NCBI RefSeq assembly: GCF_021655555.1
Contig: NZ_AP023086.1
Span: 4,184,685 to 4,248,684, forward strand
Direction of reading: 5' to 3'
DNA length: 64,000 nucleotides
Source of the DNA: Marinagarivorans cellulosilyticus
Lineage (GTDB): Bacteria > Pseudomonadota > Gammaproteobacteria > Pseudomonadales > Cellvibrionaceae
The position numbers and the translations under genes are program-made. This document shows positions 8,838-17,819 of this stretch, piece after piece. The notes beneath the pieces are model-generated. The model made no database searches. It saw nothing but the letters and a program-made list of their open reading frames with translations, and had not been told where the DNA came from. Each line of letters starts with the position of its first letter. Positions within the stretch are counted from its first letter, which is position 1.

Positions 8838-9396
8838 GGGCCTGCAACTCCTCAGCGAGCTCTTTCCATTCGAGCTGCCCGTATTCGTTAATATGAATAG
8901 TTTGCAAATAATCTGGAAGCCGCTCATCAGTGATTTGGATCTCTATAGACGATAAATCACCGGTAGGATAATAGGCCGTCACGGGAAGGGAGCGGTCTAA
9001 TAGCTCCTCCCATCGCCAATCTAAATCATCAATTAATACATGAAGTTTCGTTTCCGGGTCGAAAGAGATCGCCTCTAGCTCTGGGACATCACTCCACCCC
9101 TGATAATTCCCCGCTTGCCAACGATAGCGCCAGCCAATATTTTCCCACTCAGGCTCTGAGTCTGACTGCCATTGTGGGGGCTCCAACAGCAGTCCCATAG
9201 GGTCACCAGAAAGCACAGCACGGTCAGCCGCAAAACGACTTACCGCCATAAACTGCTCTATTTTTTCGGTGACCGCGCTTTCTGGTCCTCCGCGCCCAAT
9301 TGTTAAAGTAACAGAGGCAAGCGCAATACCTAAGACAGCAATAACTGCCAATACTTCCAATAAGGTAAAGCCTGCCTTGCTCTTTAATGGGCGCAT
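8824..9396 (-). CDS. gspH: Type II secretion minor pseudopilin H
   Basis: 190 residues. Prepilin signature KAGFTLLEVLAVIAVLG with a six-residue basic leader. The globular domain has SRFAADRAVLSGDPMGLL, matching the GspH pattern in which an Arg-Ala-A-x-x-G helix follows the pilin helix. GspH sits between the tip and the GspG shaft. It begins three bases after the gspG stop and ends within gspI. Confidence 0.93.
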   Translation of the reverse strand: MRPLKSKAGFTLLEVLAVIAVLGIALASVTLTIGRGGPESAVTEKIEQFMAVSRFAADRAVLSGDPMGLLLEPPQWQSDSEPEWENIGWRYRWQAGNYQGWSDVPELEAISFDPETKLHVLIDDLDWRWEELLDRSLPVTAYYPTGDLSSIEIQITDERLPDYLQTIHINEYGQLEWKELAEELQAREDR

Positions 9397-9399
9397 TAA

Positions 9400-9840
9400 C
9401 TAGCCTTCTTTCTCATCCCAAAAGCTAATATCAGCGGCGTCACCTTCGCCGCCTTGCAGACCATCAGCGCCATAGCTAATAATGTCAAAGCCTTTGCCGT
9501 TATCCGAAGGGCTCAAGTAAATGTACTCACGCTCCCAAGGGTCTTTAGGCATTTTTTCTAGGTACCCACCATCGCGCCACTTACGCGGCACCGGCTCACC
9601 GTCAGGCTTATTAACCAATGCATCTAAACCTTGCTCGCTAGTAGGATAGATATAATTATCTAATTTGTACGTTTGTAGTGCGGTTTTGATAGAGGCAAAA
9701 TCATTGGTAACTCGCTCTCGCTGAGCCTCTGCAATGTTGCCAAACAATGCCGGACCCACAACGCCGACCATCAAACCAATGATCACGATAACTACCATGA
9801 TCTCGATCAGGCTGAAACCGCCCTGCTTTGCACGAGTCAT
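9400..9840 (-). CDS. gspG: Type II secretion major pseudopilin G
   Basis: 146 residues. GspG polymerises into the pseudopilus that pushes substrates through the secretin. Prepilin cleavage is at QGG|FSLIEIMVVIVIIG; the body has the highly conserved YKLDNYIYPTSEQGLDAL and the calcium-site loop near the C-terminus (DIISYGADGLQGGEGDAAD). GGAGATTTT precedes the ATG. It is the most strongly conserved member of the set and its position between gspF and gspH is canonical. Confidence 0.97.
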   Translation of the reverse strand: MTRAKQGGFSLIEIMVVIVIIGLMVGVVGPALFGNIAEAQRERVTNDFASIKTALQTYKLDNYIYPTSEQGLDALVNKPDGEPVPRKWRDGGYLEKMPKDPWEREYIYLSPSDNGKGFDIISYGADGLQGGEGDAADISFWDEKEG

Positions 9841-9875
9841 AAAATCTCCTAATAAGTATTAAAAATAATGGCTTA

Positions 9876-11135
9876 TTAAACCATTTGATTGAGTTGAAAC
9901 ATGGGCTTAAGAATGGCCATCACAATAAAGCCGACCATCCCCGCCATAAACAAAATAGTCATGGGCTCTAGTAAGCTCATCATGGTAGCTAGCGTAAACT
10001 GCAGCTCCCTTTGTTGATTAGACGCGGCATAAAGCAATTGTTCCGAAAGCTGGCCATTTGTTTCGCCGCTAGCCACCATTTGTACCAACAAGGGTGGGAA
10101 TTCATCGACTTGATCCATCGCTTTAGCCACCCCCATGCCCTCCTTAACTGATATGGCAACTTCTTTGCCGGCGGCTTGGATATGCCGATTAGTCAAAACC
10201 TGTGCGGCAATGCGCAGGGCCTCCAACACGGGTACGCCACTTTTCACCAGTAAACCTAAAGTGCTGGAGTAACGAGCTGCTTCAGCCGTTCGATTAAGCT
10301 CACCAAACAACGGGATATTGAGCAGCATTTTGTGCCATTTAAGCTGATTTTTGGGGTTTTTAAGGTATTGCTGAACACCAACAACAATAGCCGCAATCAC
10401 GCCGATAGTGATCAGGCCATAATTAAGAATAAAATCACTCATGAAAATCAACATCTTGGTGGAAAACGGCAATTCCGCTTTTTGATTTTCAAACAGACCA
10501 ACAAGCTTTGGCACCACAAATGCCATCAGCGCAGTAACCACACCAATACTCACCACAAAAAGGATGAGCGGGTATGTCATAGCCCCTTTCACTTTTTGAC
10601 TGGTCTCTTGGCTGCTTTCGGTATATTCGGCAAGCTGCTCTAACACCGGCCCCAAAAAGCCAGCGCTTTCACCAGCCTTAACCATGGCACGATAAAGATC
10701 GTTAAAGGTCCGAGGGTGCTCTGCCATCGCTTGTGTTAACGACAACCCTTCTAGCACCCGAGAGCGCACCTGCAAAATCATGGCCTTTATTTGAGGTTTG
10801 CGACTTTGATTTGCACAGGCCTGTAAAACCTCATCGAGCGGCAAGCCCGATTGCACTAGCGACGCAAGTTGACGAGTTACAAGCGAGGTATCTTTTACGC
10901 TCAGCTTTATGCCGTTGGACTGCCCAAAGCCGCTCAGTAAACCAGCCAAGCCGCCAGTGCTTTGGCTCCCTTTCGTTTTGCTAGGAGTGGCTCTTTTTAC
11001 CGAGCTTTTAACCTCTAGCGGGCGCAAGCCTCGCTGGCGCAACTGCGTGCGTACCTGACGCTCGTTATCGCCCTCGATAACACCTTTAACCGTTTTCCCT
11101 TTCGCATCCAGGGCTTGATAACTAAACGCTGCCAT
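9876..11135 (-). CDS. gspF: Type II secretion inner-membrane platform protein F
   Basis: 419 residues, normal length. GspF is the polytopic inner-membrane protein at the centre of the assembly platform. The N-terminus MAAFSYQALDAKGK is the family signature. Two T2SSF domains are present (about 85-205 and 285-405) with three membrane helices (about 185-208, 236-256, 390-412). A Gly/Ser/Lys-rich linker around residues 48-70 precedes the first domain. It lies nine bases after gspE. Confidence 0.96.
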   Translation of the reverse strand: MAAFSYQALDAKGKTVKGVIEGDNERQVRTQLRQRGLRPLEVKSSVKRATPSKTKGSQSTGGLAGLLSGFGQSNGIKLSVKDTSLVTRQLASLVQSGLPLDEVLQACANQSRKPQIKAMILQVRSRVLEGLSLTQAMAEHPRTFNDLYRAMVKAGESAGFLGPVLEQLAEYTESSQETSQKVKGAMTYPLILFVVSIGVVTALMAFVVPKLVGLFENQKAELPFSTKMLIFMSDFILNYGLITIGVIAAIVVGVQQYLKNPKNQLKWHKMLLNIPLFGELNRTAEAARYSSTLGLLVKSGVPVLEALRIAAQVLTNRHIQAAGKEVAISVKEGMGVAKAMDQVDEFPPLLVQMVASGETNGQLSEQLLYAASNQQRELQFTLATMMSLLEPMTILFMAGMVGFIVMAILKPMFQLNQMV

Positions 11136-11144
11136 AAAAAACCA

Positions 11145-12671
11145 TTAATGTGAGGAGGTGACACGAAGAAGCTCTTCAACAGTTGTGATCCCGGCAAGCA
11201 CTTTTGCGCGACCATCAGCTTCTATCGGCTCACAATACTGACGGGCATGAGCTAGCATTTGTTGCTCACCCACCCCTTCATGAATCAATTGTCGCAGGCC
11301 GTCATCAACAGGGATAAGCTCGTAAATACCCGTACGGCCACGATAGCCACCGTAATTACACTTCTCGCAACCAACCGCCCTAAAAATTTTACTGTTTTTT
11401 GGAATCTTAATGCGCTCGCACTCAGATGCACTGGCATCATGCGGCTCTTTACAACTTGAACACAATACGCGCACCAAGCGCTGAGCAATCAACGCCTCTA
11501 AGCTTGAAGACAATAAGAAGGGCTCAATACCAAGGTCACCCAATCGGGTAATTGCACCAATTGCGGTATTGGTGTGTAACGTGGACAACAACAAGTGTCC
11601 CGTCAAACTCGCCTGTACTGCAATTGCAGCTGTTTCTTGGTCACGAATCTCACCAATCATTACGACATCTGGATCTTGTCGCAAAATAGCGCGCAGGCCA
11701 CGCACAAAGGTCATATCCACTTTGTTATTTACTTGCGTCTGACCTACGCCAGGCAGCAAGTATTCAATGGGATCCTCCACCGTTAATATGTTGCGATTGG
11801 GGCTATTAAGATAACTTAAGCCAGAATATAGCGATGTTGTTTTACCCGAGCCGGTCGGCCCTGTAACCAAAATAATACCGTGCGGCTTGGCTAGCGCTGC
11901 TTGAAAATGCTCTAGCACCTGGGCCGGCATATTAAGCTGCTCTAATTTTAGCGCACCGGCAGATGAGTCGAGAATCCGCATTACAGTCCGCTCGCCGTGG
12001 GCACTTGGCAATGTCGAAACCCGAATATCAACAGCGTGCCCAGCTAGCTTTACAGTAATACGACCATCTTGTGGAATCCGCTTCTCAGCAATATCCAAGC
12101 GCGCCATAACCTTTAAACGAGACGTTAAAACTGGGCCAAGCTGAGCTTTTGGGGAAAGCACCTCTTTCATAACGCCGTCAATACGGAATCGTACAGATAC
12201 GCGATGCTCGAAAGGCTCTACGTGAATATCGGAAGCGCGCTCTTGCACAGCCTGCGAGAGAATTGCATTAATAAGACGAATAACTGGCGCATCACCTTCA
12301 CCGCTAAGCAGCTCACCATCATCTGGAATATCTTCTGCTAGCGCCGACAAATCAAATTCGGCGCCCATGTCGTCTGCAGCTTGCTGCGCTTCGTTGTCAC
12401 CGCTTTGATAGTGGTGGGTTAGCCTTTTTTGAAACACCTCTGTTTCAAGTGCTTCAAGGCGCAGTGTATCACCAGTATAGCGGCGAAGTTCCACAAGAGT
12501 TTTGAGCGAAGGCGTGCCGGTATAAAACACCGTGCCATCTTCAATTAATACCGAGTTTTCAGAGGCAAAACCAAATGGCAGGCGACCCAGCTTGATCTCT
12601 TCCTCATCTTGAAGCTCCGAGTAGCCAGAATCTTCAAACTCCTCGGCTAATGTTTGCTCTAAATCGCTCAT
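11145..12671 (-). CDS. gspE: Type II secretion ATPase E
   Basis: 508 residues. Cytoplasmic hexameric ATPase that drives pseudopilus assembly. The N1E/N2E region binds GspL; the catalytic part has Walker A GPTGSGKTT (residues 271-279), the Asp box, Walker B DVVMIGEIRD and the His box HLLLSTLHTN. The C-terminal zinc module has the tetracysteine pair CSSC and CEKC, separated by about 29 residues. ATG start, ten bases after gspD ends. Confidence 0.97.
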   Translation of the reverse strand: MSDLEQTLAEEFEDSGYSELQDEEEIKLGRLPFGFASENSVLIEDGTVFYTGTPSLKTLVELRRYTGDTLRLEALETEVFQKRLTHHYQSGDNEAQQAADDMGAEFDLSALAEDIPDDGELLSGEGDAPVIRLINAILSQAVQERASDIHVEPFEHRVSVRFRIDGVMKEVLSPKAQLGPVLTSRLKVMARLDIAEKRIPQDGRITVKLAGHAVDIRVSTLPSAHGERTVMRILDSSAGALKLEQLNMPAQVLEHFQAALAKPHGIILVTGPTGSGKTTSLYSGLSYLNSPNRNILTVEDPIEYLLPGVGQTQVNNKVDMTFVRGLRAILRQDPDVVMIGEIRDQETAAIAVQASLTGHLLLSTLHTNTAIGAITRLGDLGIEPFLLSSSLEALIAQRLVRVLCSSCKEPHDASASECERIKIPKNSKIFRAVGCEKCNYGGYRGRTGIYELIPVDDGLRQLIHEGVGEQQMLAHARQYCEPIEADGRAKVLAGITTVEELLRVTSSH

Positions 12672-12681
12672 TTATGCGCCC

Positions 12682-14646
12682 CTACTCTTCAGTAGTCACA
12701 GGAGCAACAACAGGAGATAAATCGTATTCCGACATATCCGGCAACAAAGGCATGCTGTTTTCTTTGACTCGCATAAAGCCGCGGTCTCGCATATTCAATT
12801 GCTGGTCTCGTATATATTTATACTTTTCAGCGGTTGCGCCCGTTAATGCAGAATCGTCACGAATTACGGTAGCGCGAATAAAAATCATCAGATTCGTTTT
12901 ATCATTTTTATCCGAGTCGGATCGAAATAAGCGCCCAACCAAAGGGATGCTGCCAAGTACAGGGACCCTGCGCTCACTATTCACAGCTCGCTCTTGAATA
13001 AAGCCGCCCATAACCACAACTTCGCCATCAGCCGTGAGCACTTTAGTTTCTATTTTACGCTGATTGGTAATGATGTCGGCAGCGCCATCGGCGCTTTCAG
13101 AAATGCTCGATATTTCTTGCGATATATCCAGTACGACCTTATCGCCTTCGTTAATTTGAGGTGTTACTTTTAGGGTAATACCAACATCTTCACGCTGAAT
13201 TGTCTGGAAAGGGCTATTCACACCGGTACCCGAATTAGAAAAGCTTCCTGTTACAAAAGGAACATTCTGACCAACGGTAAACGAAGCTTCACTGTTATCC
13301 AGTGTTAATAATGTTGGTGTTGATAAGATATTTGTTTTGGTATCACCTTCCATTGCATCAATGACAGCATTGAAATCTACGTTTTTATTCGTACCAACAA
13401 TACCCAACACTTGGCCTGTTGTACCCGCAAGTGCTGTCGCTAAATCTGTTAACGCGCTGATATCATCGGCGCCATTCTCAACCGCGCCGCCAAATGCAGC
13501 CGCTGCTAGCGGCCCGCCGCCGCCATCTGAGGCGCCGTAGGTGCCATTTTCGGTATTGCGGAACATCCACGAAACCCCTAAATCCAACTGGGCACCATCT
13601 AGCGTCTCAACAATAATTGCCTCTACAAGCACTTGCGCGCGTCGAATATCCAACCGATCAACCACTTCCAACAACGAATTTAAAGTGTCGCCTTCGGCAG
13701 TAATCAAAAGCGCGTTCGTGTCCTCATCGGCCTCCACTGTTGCACTTGCATTCGCGGTATCGCCTTTACCGCCACCAGGGCCAAGCTTGGATAAATTAGA
13801 AACAATTTTAGTCAGCACTTCTGCTGTTGGTTTAGCCTTTGCGTAATCCAAATAAATAACACGAACATTGCCTGTTTGCGGTTTGGGCTTATCCAGTTTA
13901 CGCAATAAGATTTTAATGCGTTGACGCTGTAGCTCTTCACCTGTCACCAAAACGGCGTTGTTGCGCTTATCGGCAATTAGCGTCACAGTATTCTGCGAGC
14001 CGCTACGCGCTTTTTCGTCTTTATCGATTTTAGTAAGCGTTGTGACCATTTCGTCGGCACTGGCATAACGCAATTCAACAACATCGGTAACCGGTGTGGC
14101 TGACTTATCAATGCGCTCAATTAACGAGCGAATTCGCGCGATATTATCGATTGAGTCCGAAATAACAATAGAGTTAGAAGGGTCGTAAGCCGCTAAATGT
14201 GAGTGCTGTGGCACCAACGGGCGAATAACCGGCAACACCTTGGCTGCAGCAATATTTTGCAGCTGAATAACCTGAGTAACAAACCCCTGCTCTTTGGTTG
14301 CCTGATCCGTCACTGGTACAGGGGAAGAGCGCGCATCTTTTAATGGTACTACCCGAATAACATCATCAACTTCTACCAGCGTGAAGTCATGAATCTCTAG
14401 TACTGTACGAAAAAGGTGCAGCAGCTCTTCTTCGTTGAGAGGGTTAGAAGAAATAACCTTGACACGACCTTTTACCCGCTGATCAATAACCGTCGTTTTG
14501 CCTGTTACATCTGCAACAAACTTGATCACTTCTTCGATATCAGAATCTTTAAAATTCACTGTCCATGTTTGCTCAGCCCAGCTAGCAACGCTAATTGCAG
14601 CAAGTAATGAAAACACCGATCCAGCTTTTATTATACGTTTAAGCAC
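12682..14646 (-). CDS. gspD: Type II secretion secretin D
   Basis: 654 residues. Outer-membrane gate of the T2SS. A signal peptide (VASWA-EQ) is followed by the N0 domain (TWTVNFKDSDIEEVIKFVAD), three KH-like N1-N3 domains, and the secretin core with RRAQVLVEAIIVE and VPVLGSIPLVGRLFRSD. A Gly-rich N3 loop (GPGGGKGD) and a Gly/Ala-rich insert near residue 370-400 are normal for the family. The C-terminal tail could be an S-domain, but no gspS pilotin gene is seen here. The start is GTG. Confidence 0.97.
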   Translation of the reverse strand: MLKRIIKAGSVFSLLAAISVASWAEQTWTVNFKDSDIEEVIKFVADVTGKTTVIDQRVKGRVKVISSNPLNEEELLHLFRTVLEIHDFTLVEVDDVIRVVPLKDARSSPVPVTDQATKEQGFVTQVIQLQNIAAAKVLPVIRPLVPQHSHLAAYDPSNSIVISDSIDNIARIRSLIERIDKSATPVTDVVELRYASADEMVTTLTKIDKDEKARSGSQNTVTLIADKRNNAVLVTGEELQRQRIKILLRKLDKPKPQTGNVRVIYLDYAKAKPTAEVLTKIVSNLSKLGPGGGKGDTANASATVEADEDTNALLITAEGDTLNSLLEVVDRLDIRRAQVLVEAIIVETLDGAQLDLGVSWMFRNTENGTYGASDGGGGPLAAAAFGGAVENGADDISALTDLATALAGTTGQVLGIVGTNKNVDFNAVIDAMEGDTKTNILSTPTLLTLDNSEASFTVGQNVPFVTGSFSNSGTGVNSPFQTIQREDVGITLKVTPQINEGDKVVLDISQEISSISESADGAADIITNQRKIETKVLTADGEVVVMGGFIQERAVNSERRVPVLGSIPLVGRLFRSDSDKNDKTNLMIFIRATVIRDDSALTGATAEKYKYIRDQQLNMRDRGFMRVKENSMPLLPDMSEYDLSPVVAPVTTEE

Positions 14647-14657
14647 CCACTCGTCTC

Positions 14658-15617
14658 CTAACCAGAACTCATGCGGATTTGGATAAATTGCGTACTACCG
14701 TCACGCATCACCTCAAGGTTAGCCTCTGTGGCCGTTTTTAATGCTTGGTAGACTTCCCGAACTTTTTGAGGCTCGTTCACCTCAATTCCATTTACTGACA
14801 CAACAATGTCGTTGTTCTTGAGGCCAACCTGATCAAATAGTTCACGCTTTCGACCAGGGCGCACCTTATAACCAATCATTTGGCCATTTTCTGTCGCCAC
14901 CATAAAGCGTACGACATCACCTATCGACTTAATGTCTTTAACAGCGCTTTCGTCGACTTCAGCTTTAATAACATTTTCGTCCGGCCTAACTGCCGGCTGA
15001 GCAACCCGAGATGGCCTAGCCTTGATTTTTTTATCGTTCTCGCCGTACAGCCACAGCTTCTCGGCTTTACCGTTGTTGTCTAAGATAATCCAGAGGTCGG
15101 CAATATTTTTAACGGTAACACCCCTAACACCTGGCACCGCATCACCTATTTTATAAAGCGCTTGCGAACTCGCCTCGCCGATAATGGCCCACGACTTTGC
15201 AGGATCGTTACTGGCTACCACGCCTTGCAACTTTAAATTCAGAGTAGTTTCTTTGACAGGCTGATTAGCCTCTTGCTCAAGGCGCTCTTTTTCGAGCTGT
15301 GCTAGCCTATCTCGCTCGGCAGTGGGGTCGTATTCGCCAAATAAATTGTTAATGGCCGCTAAGTCCACCACGGCACCCGCAACTTCCGCTTGAGTCACCG
15401 CAGATTTAGGAACAACATCAGCAACAGGCTGAGCAGGTACGGGTACAACGACCCAAAATAGTCGTGCAAGCGTGTGGCATATCCAAAGTGCAACCAGCAC
15501 CATTACAAGCTGGCGCCAAAGGCCAACAGGCACCTTACGAATGGCCTCGCCGAATTTAGCTGAGTAAGCTGCTGCGGCTTGCACAATTGGCGCTGCTTTT
15601 AGCGATTCGGCAGTCAC
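14658..15617 (-). CDS. gspC: Type II secretion protein C
   Basis: 319 residues, first gene of the operon. GspC links the inner-membrane platform to the GspD secretin and helps select substrates. One membrane helix (residues about 34-54), a homology-region domain (about 100-185, with LNLKLQGVVASNDPAKSWAII) and a C-terminal PDZ domain (about 235-319, with GLKNNDIVVSVNGIEVNEP). GTG start with GGAGAAA at proper distance. The promoter must lie in the 306-base spacer upstream. Confidence 0.95.
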   Translation of the reverse strand: MTAESLKAAPIVQAAAAYSAKFGEAIRKVPVGLWRQLVMVLVALWICHTLARLFWVVVPVPAQPVADVVPKSAVTQAEVAGAVVDLAAINNLFGEYDPTAERDRLAQLEKERLEQEANQPVKETTLNLKLQGVVASNDPAKSWAIIGEASSQALYKIGDAVPGVRGVTVKNIADLWIILDNNGKAEKLWLYGENDKKIKARPSRVAQPAVRPDENVIKAEVDESAVKDIKSIGDVVRFMVATENGQMIGYKVRPGRKRELFDQVGLKNNDIVVSVNGIEVNEPQKVREVYQALKTATEANLEVMRDGSTQFIQIRMSSG

Positions 15618-15923
15618 CGGCTTTCTCCATTATTATTGATTACTAGTTCAGCCAAGTGTTTAACCCTTAAACAAAATGCACATATGGCAGCAAAACATCG
15701 GGCTTGGCATCGCTGCAAGCCGCACAATATCGCGCATATGTTGTTTACATGCAAATAGTTAATATTAAATATAGCTTGTTAAAACCAACTTTTGGGCAAC
15801 AAAGCACAAACTCAATCGTCGAGAACTTTTTCTGCTGCTTGTTCTCAATATACGAGGCCGCTATGCTGCCATACATATTGATTTTTCACCCTTATCTTCC
15901 AATAGCTTAATTGACAGTCAACC
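15618..15923. other. Intergenic region between gspC and the gshA unit
   Basis: About 306 bases separating divergent genes, AT-rich between 15740 and 15800. It must carry the promoters of the gspC-N operon and of the small gene plus gshA. No convincing -10/-35 pair or known operator was picked out by eye, and no coding frame of quality is present. Confidence 0.5.
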
Positions 15924-16175
15924 ATGACAGAAGTTTATCTTTTACAAAATAATGACGGTTTATTTTTAAATAAACACCAAGAGTGGGTTGATGGCAGCGA
16001 CGCAAGCGGCCTTTACAAAACCACCTTCAAAGACGACGCTATCAACACCAAGGTAGAGCTAACCGTTAAAAATCCACAACTGCGCATCAAGACACTACTA
16101 TGCGCAACCAACGACAAAGGCACCCCCTGCCTGCCAACAGCACCAGAACCCACAGAGAATCCAGTGCAGCAATGA
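15924..16175 (+). CDS. Small conserved-looking protein coupled to gshA
   Basis: 83 residues, no signal peptide or membrane helix. The sequence is well formed (MTEVYLLQNNDGLFLNKHQ at the start, a Lys-rich middle, Cys-containing tail ending in a Pro/Thr-rich segment) and carries two Cys near residues 60 and 69. Its TGA stop overlaps the gshA ATG as ATGA, the best evidence that it is real and co-translated. No family recognised; the YLLQN...LFLNK..EW pattern resembles proteins that begin with a short beta hairpin, but no function can be assigned. Confidence 0.7.
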   Translation: MTEVYLLQNNDGLFLNKHQEWVDGSDASGLYKTTFKDDAINTKVELTVKNPQLRIKTLLCATNDKGTPCLPTAPEPTENPVQQ

Positions 16176-17779
16176 GTACTCTAACGCTCGGCCCCTTGGC
16201 AAAACACACACTTAATACTCTAGCAGAAAAGCCCAACCACCCTTTAATTTGCGGCTTATTGCGGGGGGTTGAAAAAGAAGGCCTTAGGGTCACCAATGCC
16301 GGTAAGCTTAGCCAAGCGGCCCACCCTAAGCGCTTGGGTTCGGCACTTACGCACCCGCATATCACAACTGACTTTAGTGAAGCCTTACTTGAGTTTATTA
16401 CCCCCCCCACACATATCAGCCAGCACACACTGGAAGAGTTGTGCAATTTGCACAACTATAGCTACGACAATATCGATGACGAACTGATATGGCCTTTGAG
16501 TATGCCTTGCGCACTACCAAGCGATGATGACATTCCTGTAGCGCAATACGGCAGCAGCAACCGAGCCACCATGAAAACCATATATAGGGAAGGCTTAGGT
16601 TTACGCTATGGCCGTACCATGCAAACGGTTGCCGGCCTGCATTACAATTTTTCGCTGCCGCGCGCATTCTGGGCCCATCTGCACAAAGAAGAGCAAAGCA
16701 CGCAAAGCCTAGACACCTACATTACCGAAAAATACTTTCACTTGATTCGCAACTTTCGGCGTTATTACTGGCTGCTTATCTACCTATTTGGTGCATCTCC
16801 CACGGTAGACGCAAGCTTTGTTGCTGGGCGCAACCACAACCTGCAAAATATGGGTAAAAACACACTTGGTTTACCTTATGCCACCTCCTTAAGGATGGGT
16901 GACCTAGGCTACCAAAGCTCGGCTCAATCATCTCTTTTTGTTTGCTACAACACACTAGCGTCCTATACCAGCACGCTAAGCTCAGCCATTCACACCCCCT
17001 ATCAAAACTACGCAAACATAGAGAGCAACGGCAAACGGCAGCTAAACCAAAGCCTCCTGCAAATTGAAAATGAATTTTACAGCCCTATTCGCCCCAAGCG
17101 CACAGCACACGCCGGTGAAACCGCGCTCACAGCCCTATGCAAACGAGGTGTGGAATATTTGGAAGTTCGCTGCTTAGATCTAGACCCGTTCAGCAGTGTA
17201 GGCATTGCCGACTCATCAATACGCTTTTTAGATACATTCTTGGTTTATTGCCTTTTGCTTCCCAGTCCAAAATGCGATGCCAAAGAATTCGAAAACACAG
17301 CGACCAACCAAAGCACCGTGGTCACACAAGGCCGCAAGCCCAACATAGAGCTAATCAATACCGACAAGCAAGCCATTAAACTGAGCGATTGGGGGGTAGC
17401 GATCTTAGAGGGTATGCAACCTATCGCCGACATGCTAAATGCCGCTTCCAGCGATGGTAATGCACACACCGCGGCCATTGAGACAGCTAAAAATAAGCTT
17501 CGACACCCAGAAAAGACACCCTCTGGACAAGTGATGGAAGCAATAGGCAACGGTGCATCACACATAGAATTTGGCCTAGCACAGGCCGAATCCCACAAAG
17601 CCGCATTCAACCGCAAGCCACTCGACAATGCACTTTATAAACGCTATAGCGATATGAGCGAGGAATCATTGCAACTGCAATATACCGAAGAAGCTGGCTC
17701 GCAAAAGCCTTTTGATCAGTACCTAAAAGATTACTACCAGCAATATCAGGATTGCTGCAAAGAGTTAGAGCCAGCATAA
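16172..17779 (+). CDS. gshA: Glutamate-cysteine ligase
   Basis: About 535 residues. Catalyses the ATP-dependent first step of glutathione synthesis, joining Glu gamma-carboxyl to Cys. It belongs to the proteobacterial type: LLRGVEKEGLRV at the N-terminus, TTDFSEALLEFITPP, TVAGLHYNFSLP and LEVRCLDLDPF are the diagnostic motifs. The longest frame begins 24 codons earlier, but those residues are low quality and overlap the small upstream gene, so the ATG at 16172, coupled to its stop, was chosen. The gene ends before a hairpin shared with the convergent Omp85 gene. Confidence 0.96.
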   Translation: MSTLTLGPLAKHTLNTLAEKPNHPLICGLLRGVEKEGLRVTNAGKLSQAAHPKRLGSALTHPHITTDFSEALLEFITPPTHISQHTLEELCNLHNYSYDNIDDELIWPLSMPCALPSDDDIPVAQYGSSNRATMKTIYREGLGLRYGRTMQTVAGLHYNFSLPRAFWAHLHKEEQSTQSLDTYITEKYFHLIRNFRRYYWLLIYLFGASPTVDASFVAGRNHNLQNMGKNTLGLPYATSLRMGDLGYQSSAQSSLFVCYNTLASYTSTLSSAIHTPYQNYANIESNGKRQLNQSLLQIENEFYSPIRPKRTAHAGETALTALCKRGVEYLEVRCLDLDPFSSVGIADSSIRFLDTFLVYCLLLPSPKCDAKEFENTATNQSTVVTQGRKPNIELINTDKQAIKLSDWGVAILEGMQPIADMLNAASSDGNAHTAAIETAKNKLRHPEKTPSGQVMEAIGNGASHIEFGLAQAESHKAAFNRKPLDNALYKRYSDMSEESLQLQYTEEAGSQKPFDQYLKDYYQQYQDCCKELEPA

Positions 17780-17788
17780 GCCGCCTGT

Positions 17789-17806
17789 GGCAGATCCAAA
17801 TCTGCC
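17789..17806. terminator. Weak hairpin between convergent genes
   Basis: GGCAGAT/ATCTGCC stem of 7 bp with loop CCAA, located in the 40-base gap between gshA and the convergent outer-membrane protein gene. No T run follows on either strand, so termination is uncertain. Confidence 0.4.
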
Positions 17807-17819
17807 GCCGCTTGGGCAG

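Noticed and set aside
10332..14607. Long frames on the plus strand opposite gspD-gspF
   Set aside because: Shadows of the conserved gsp genes; translations are rich in His, Asn and Ser and have no domain.
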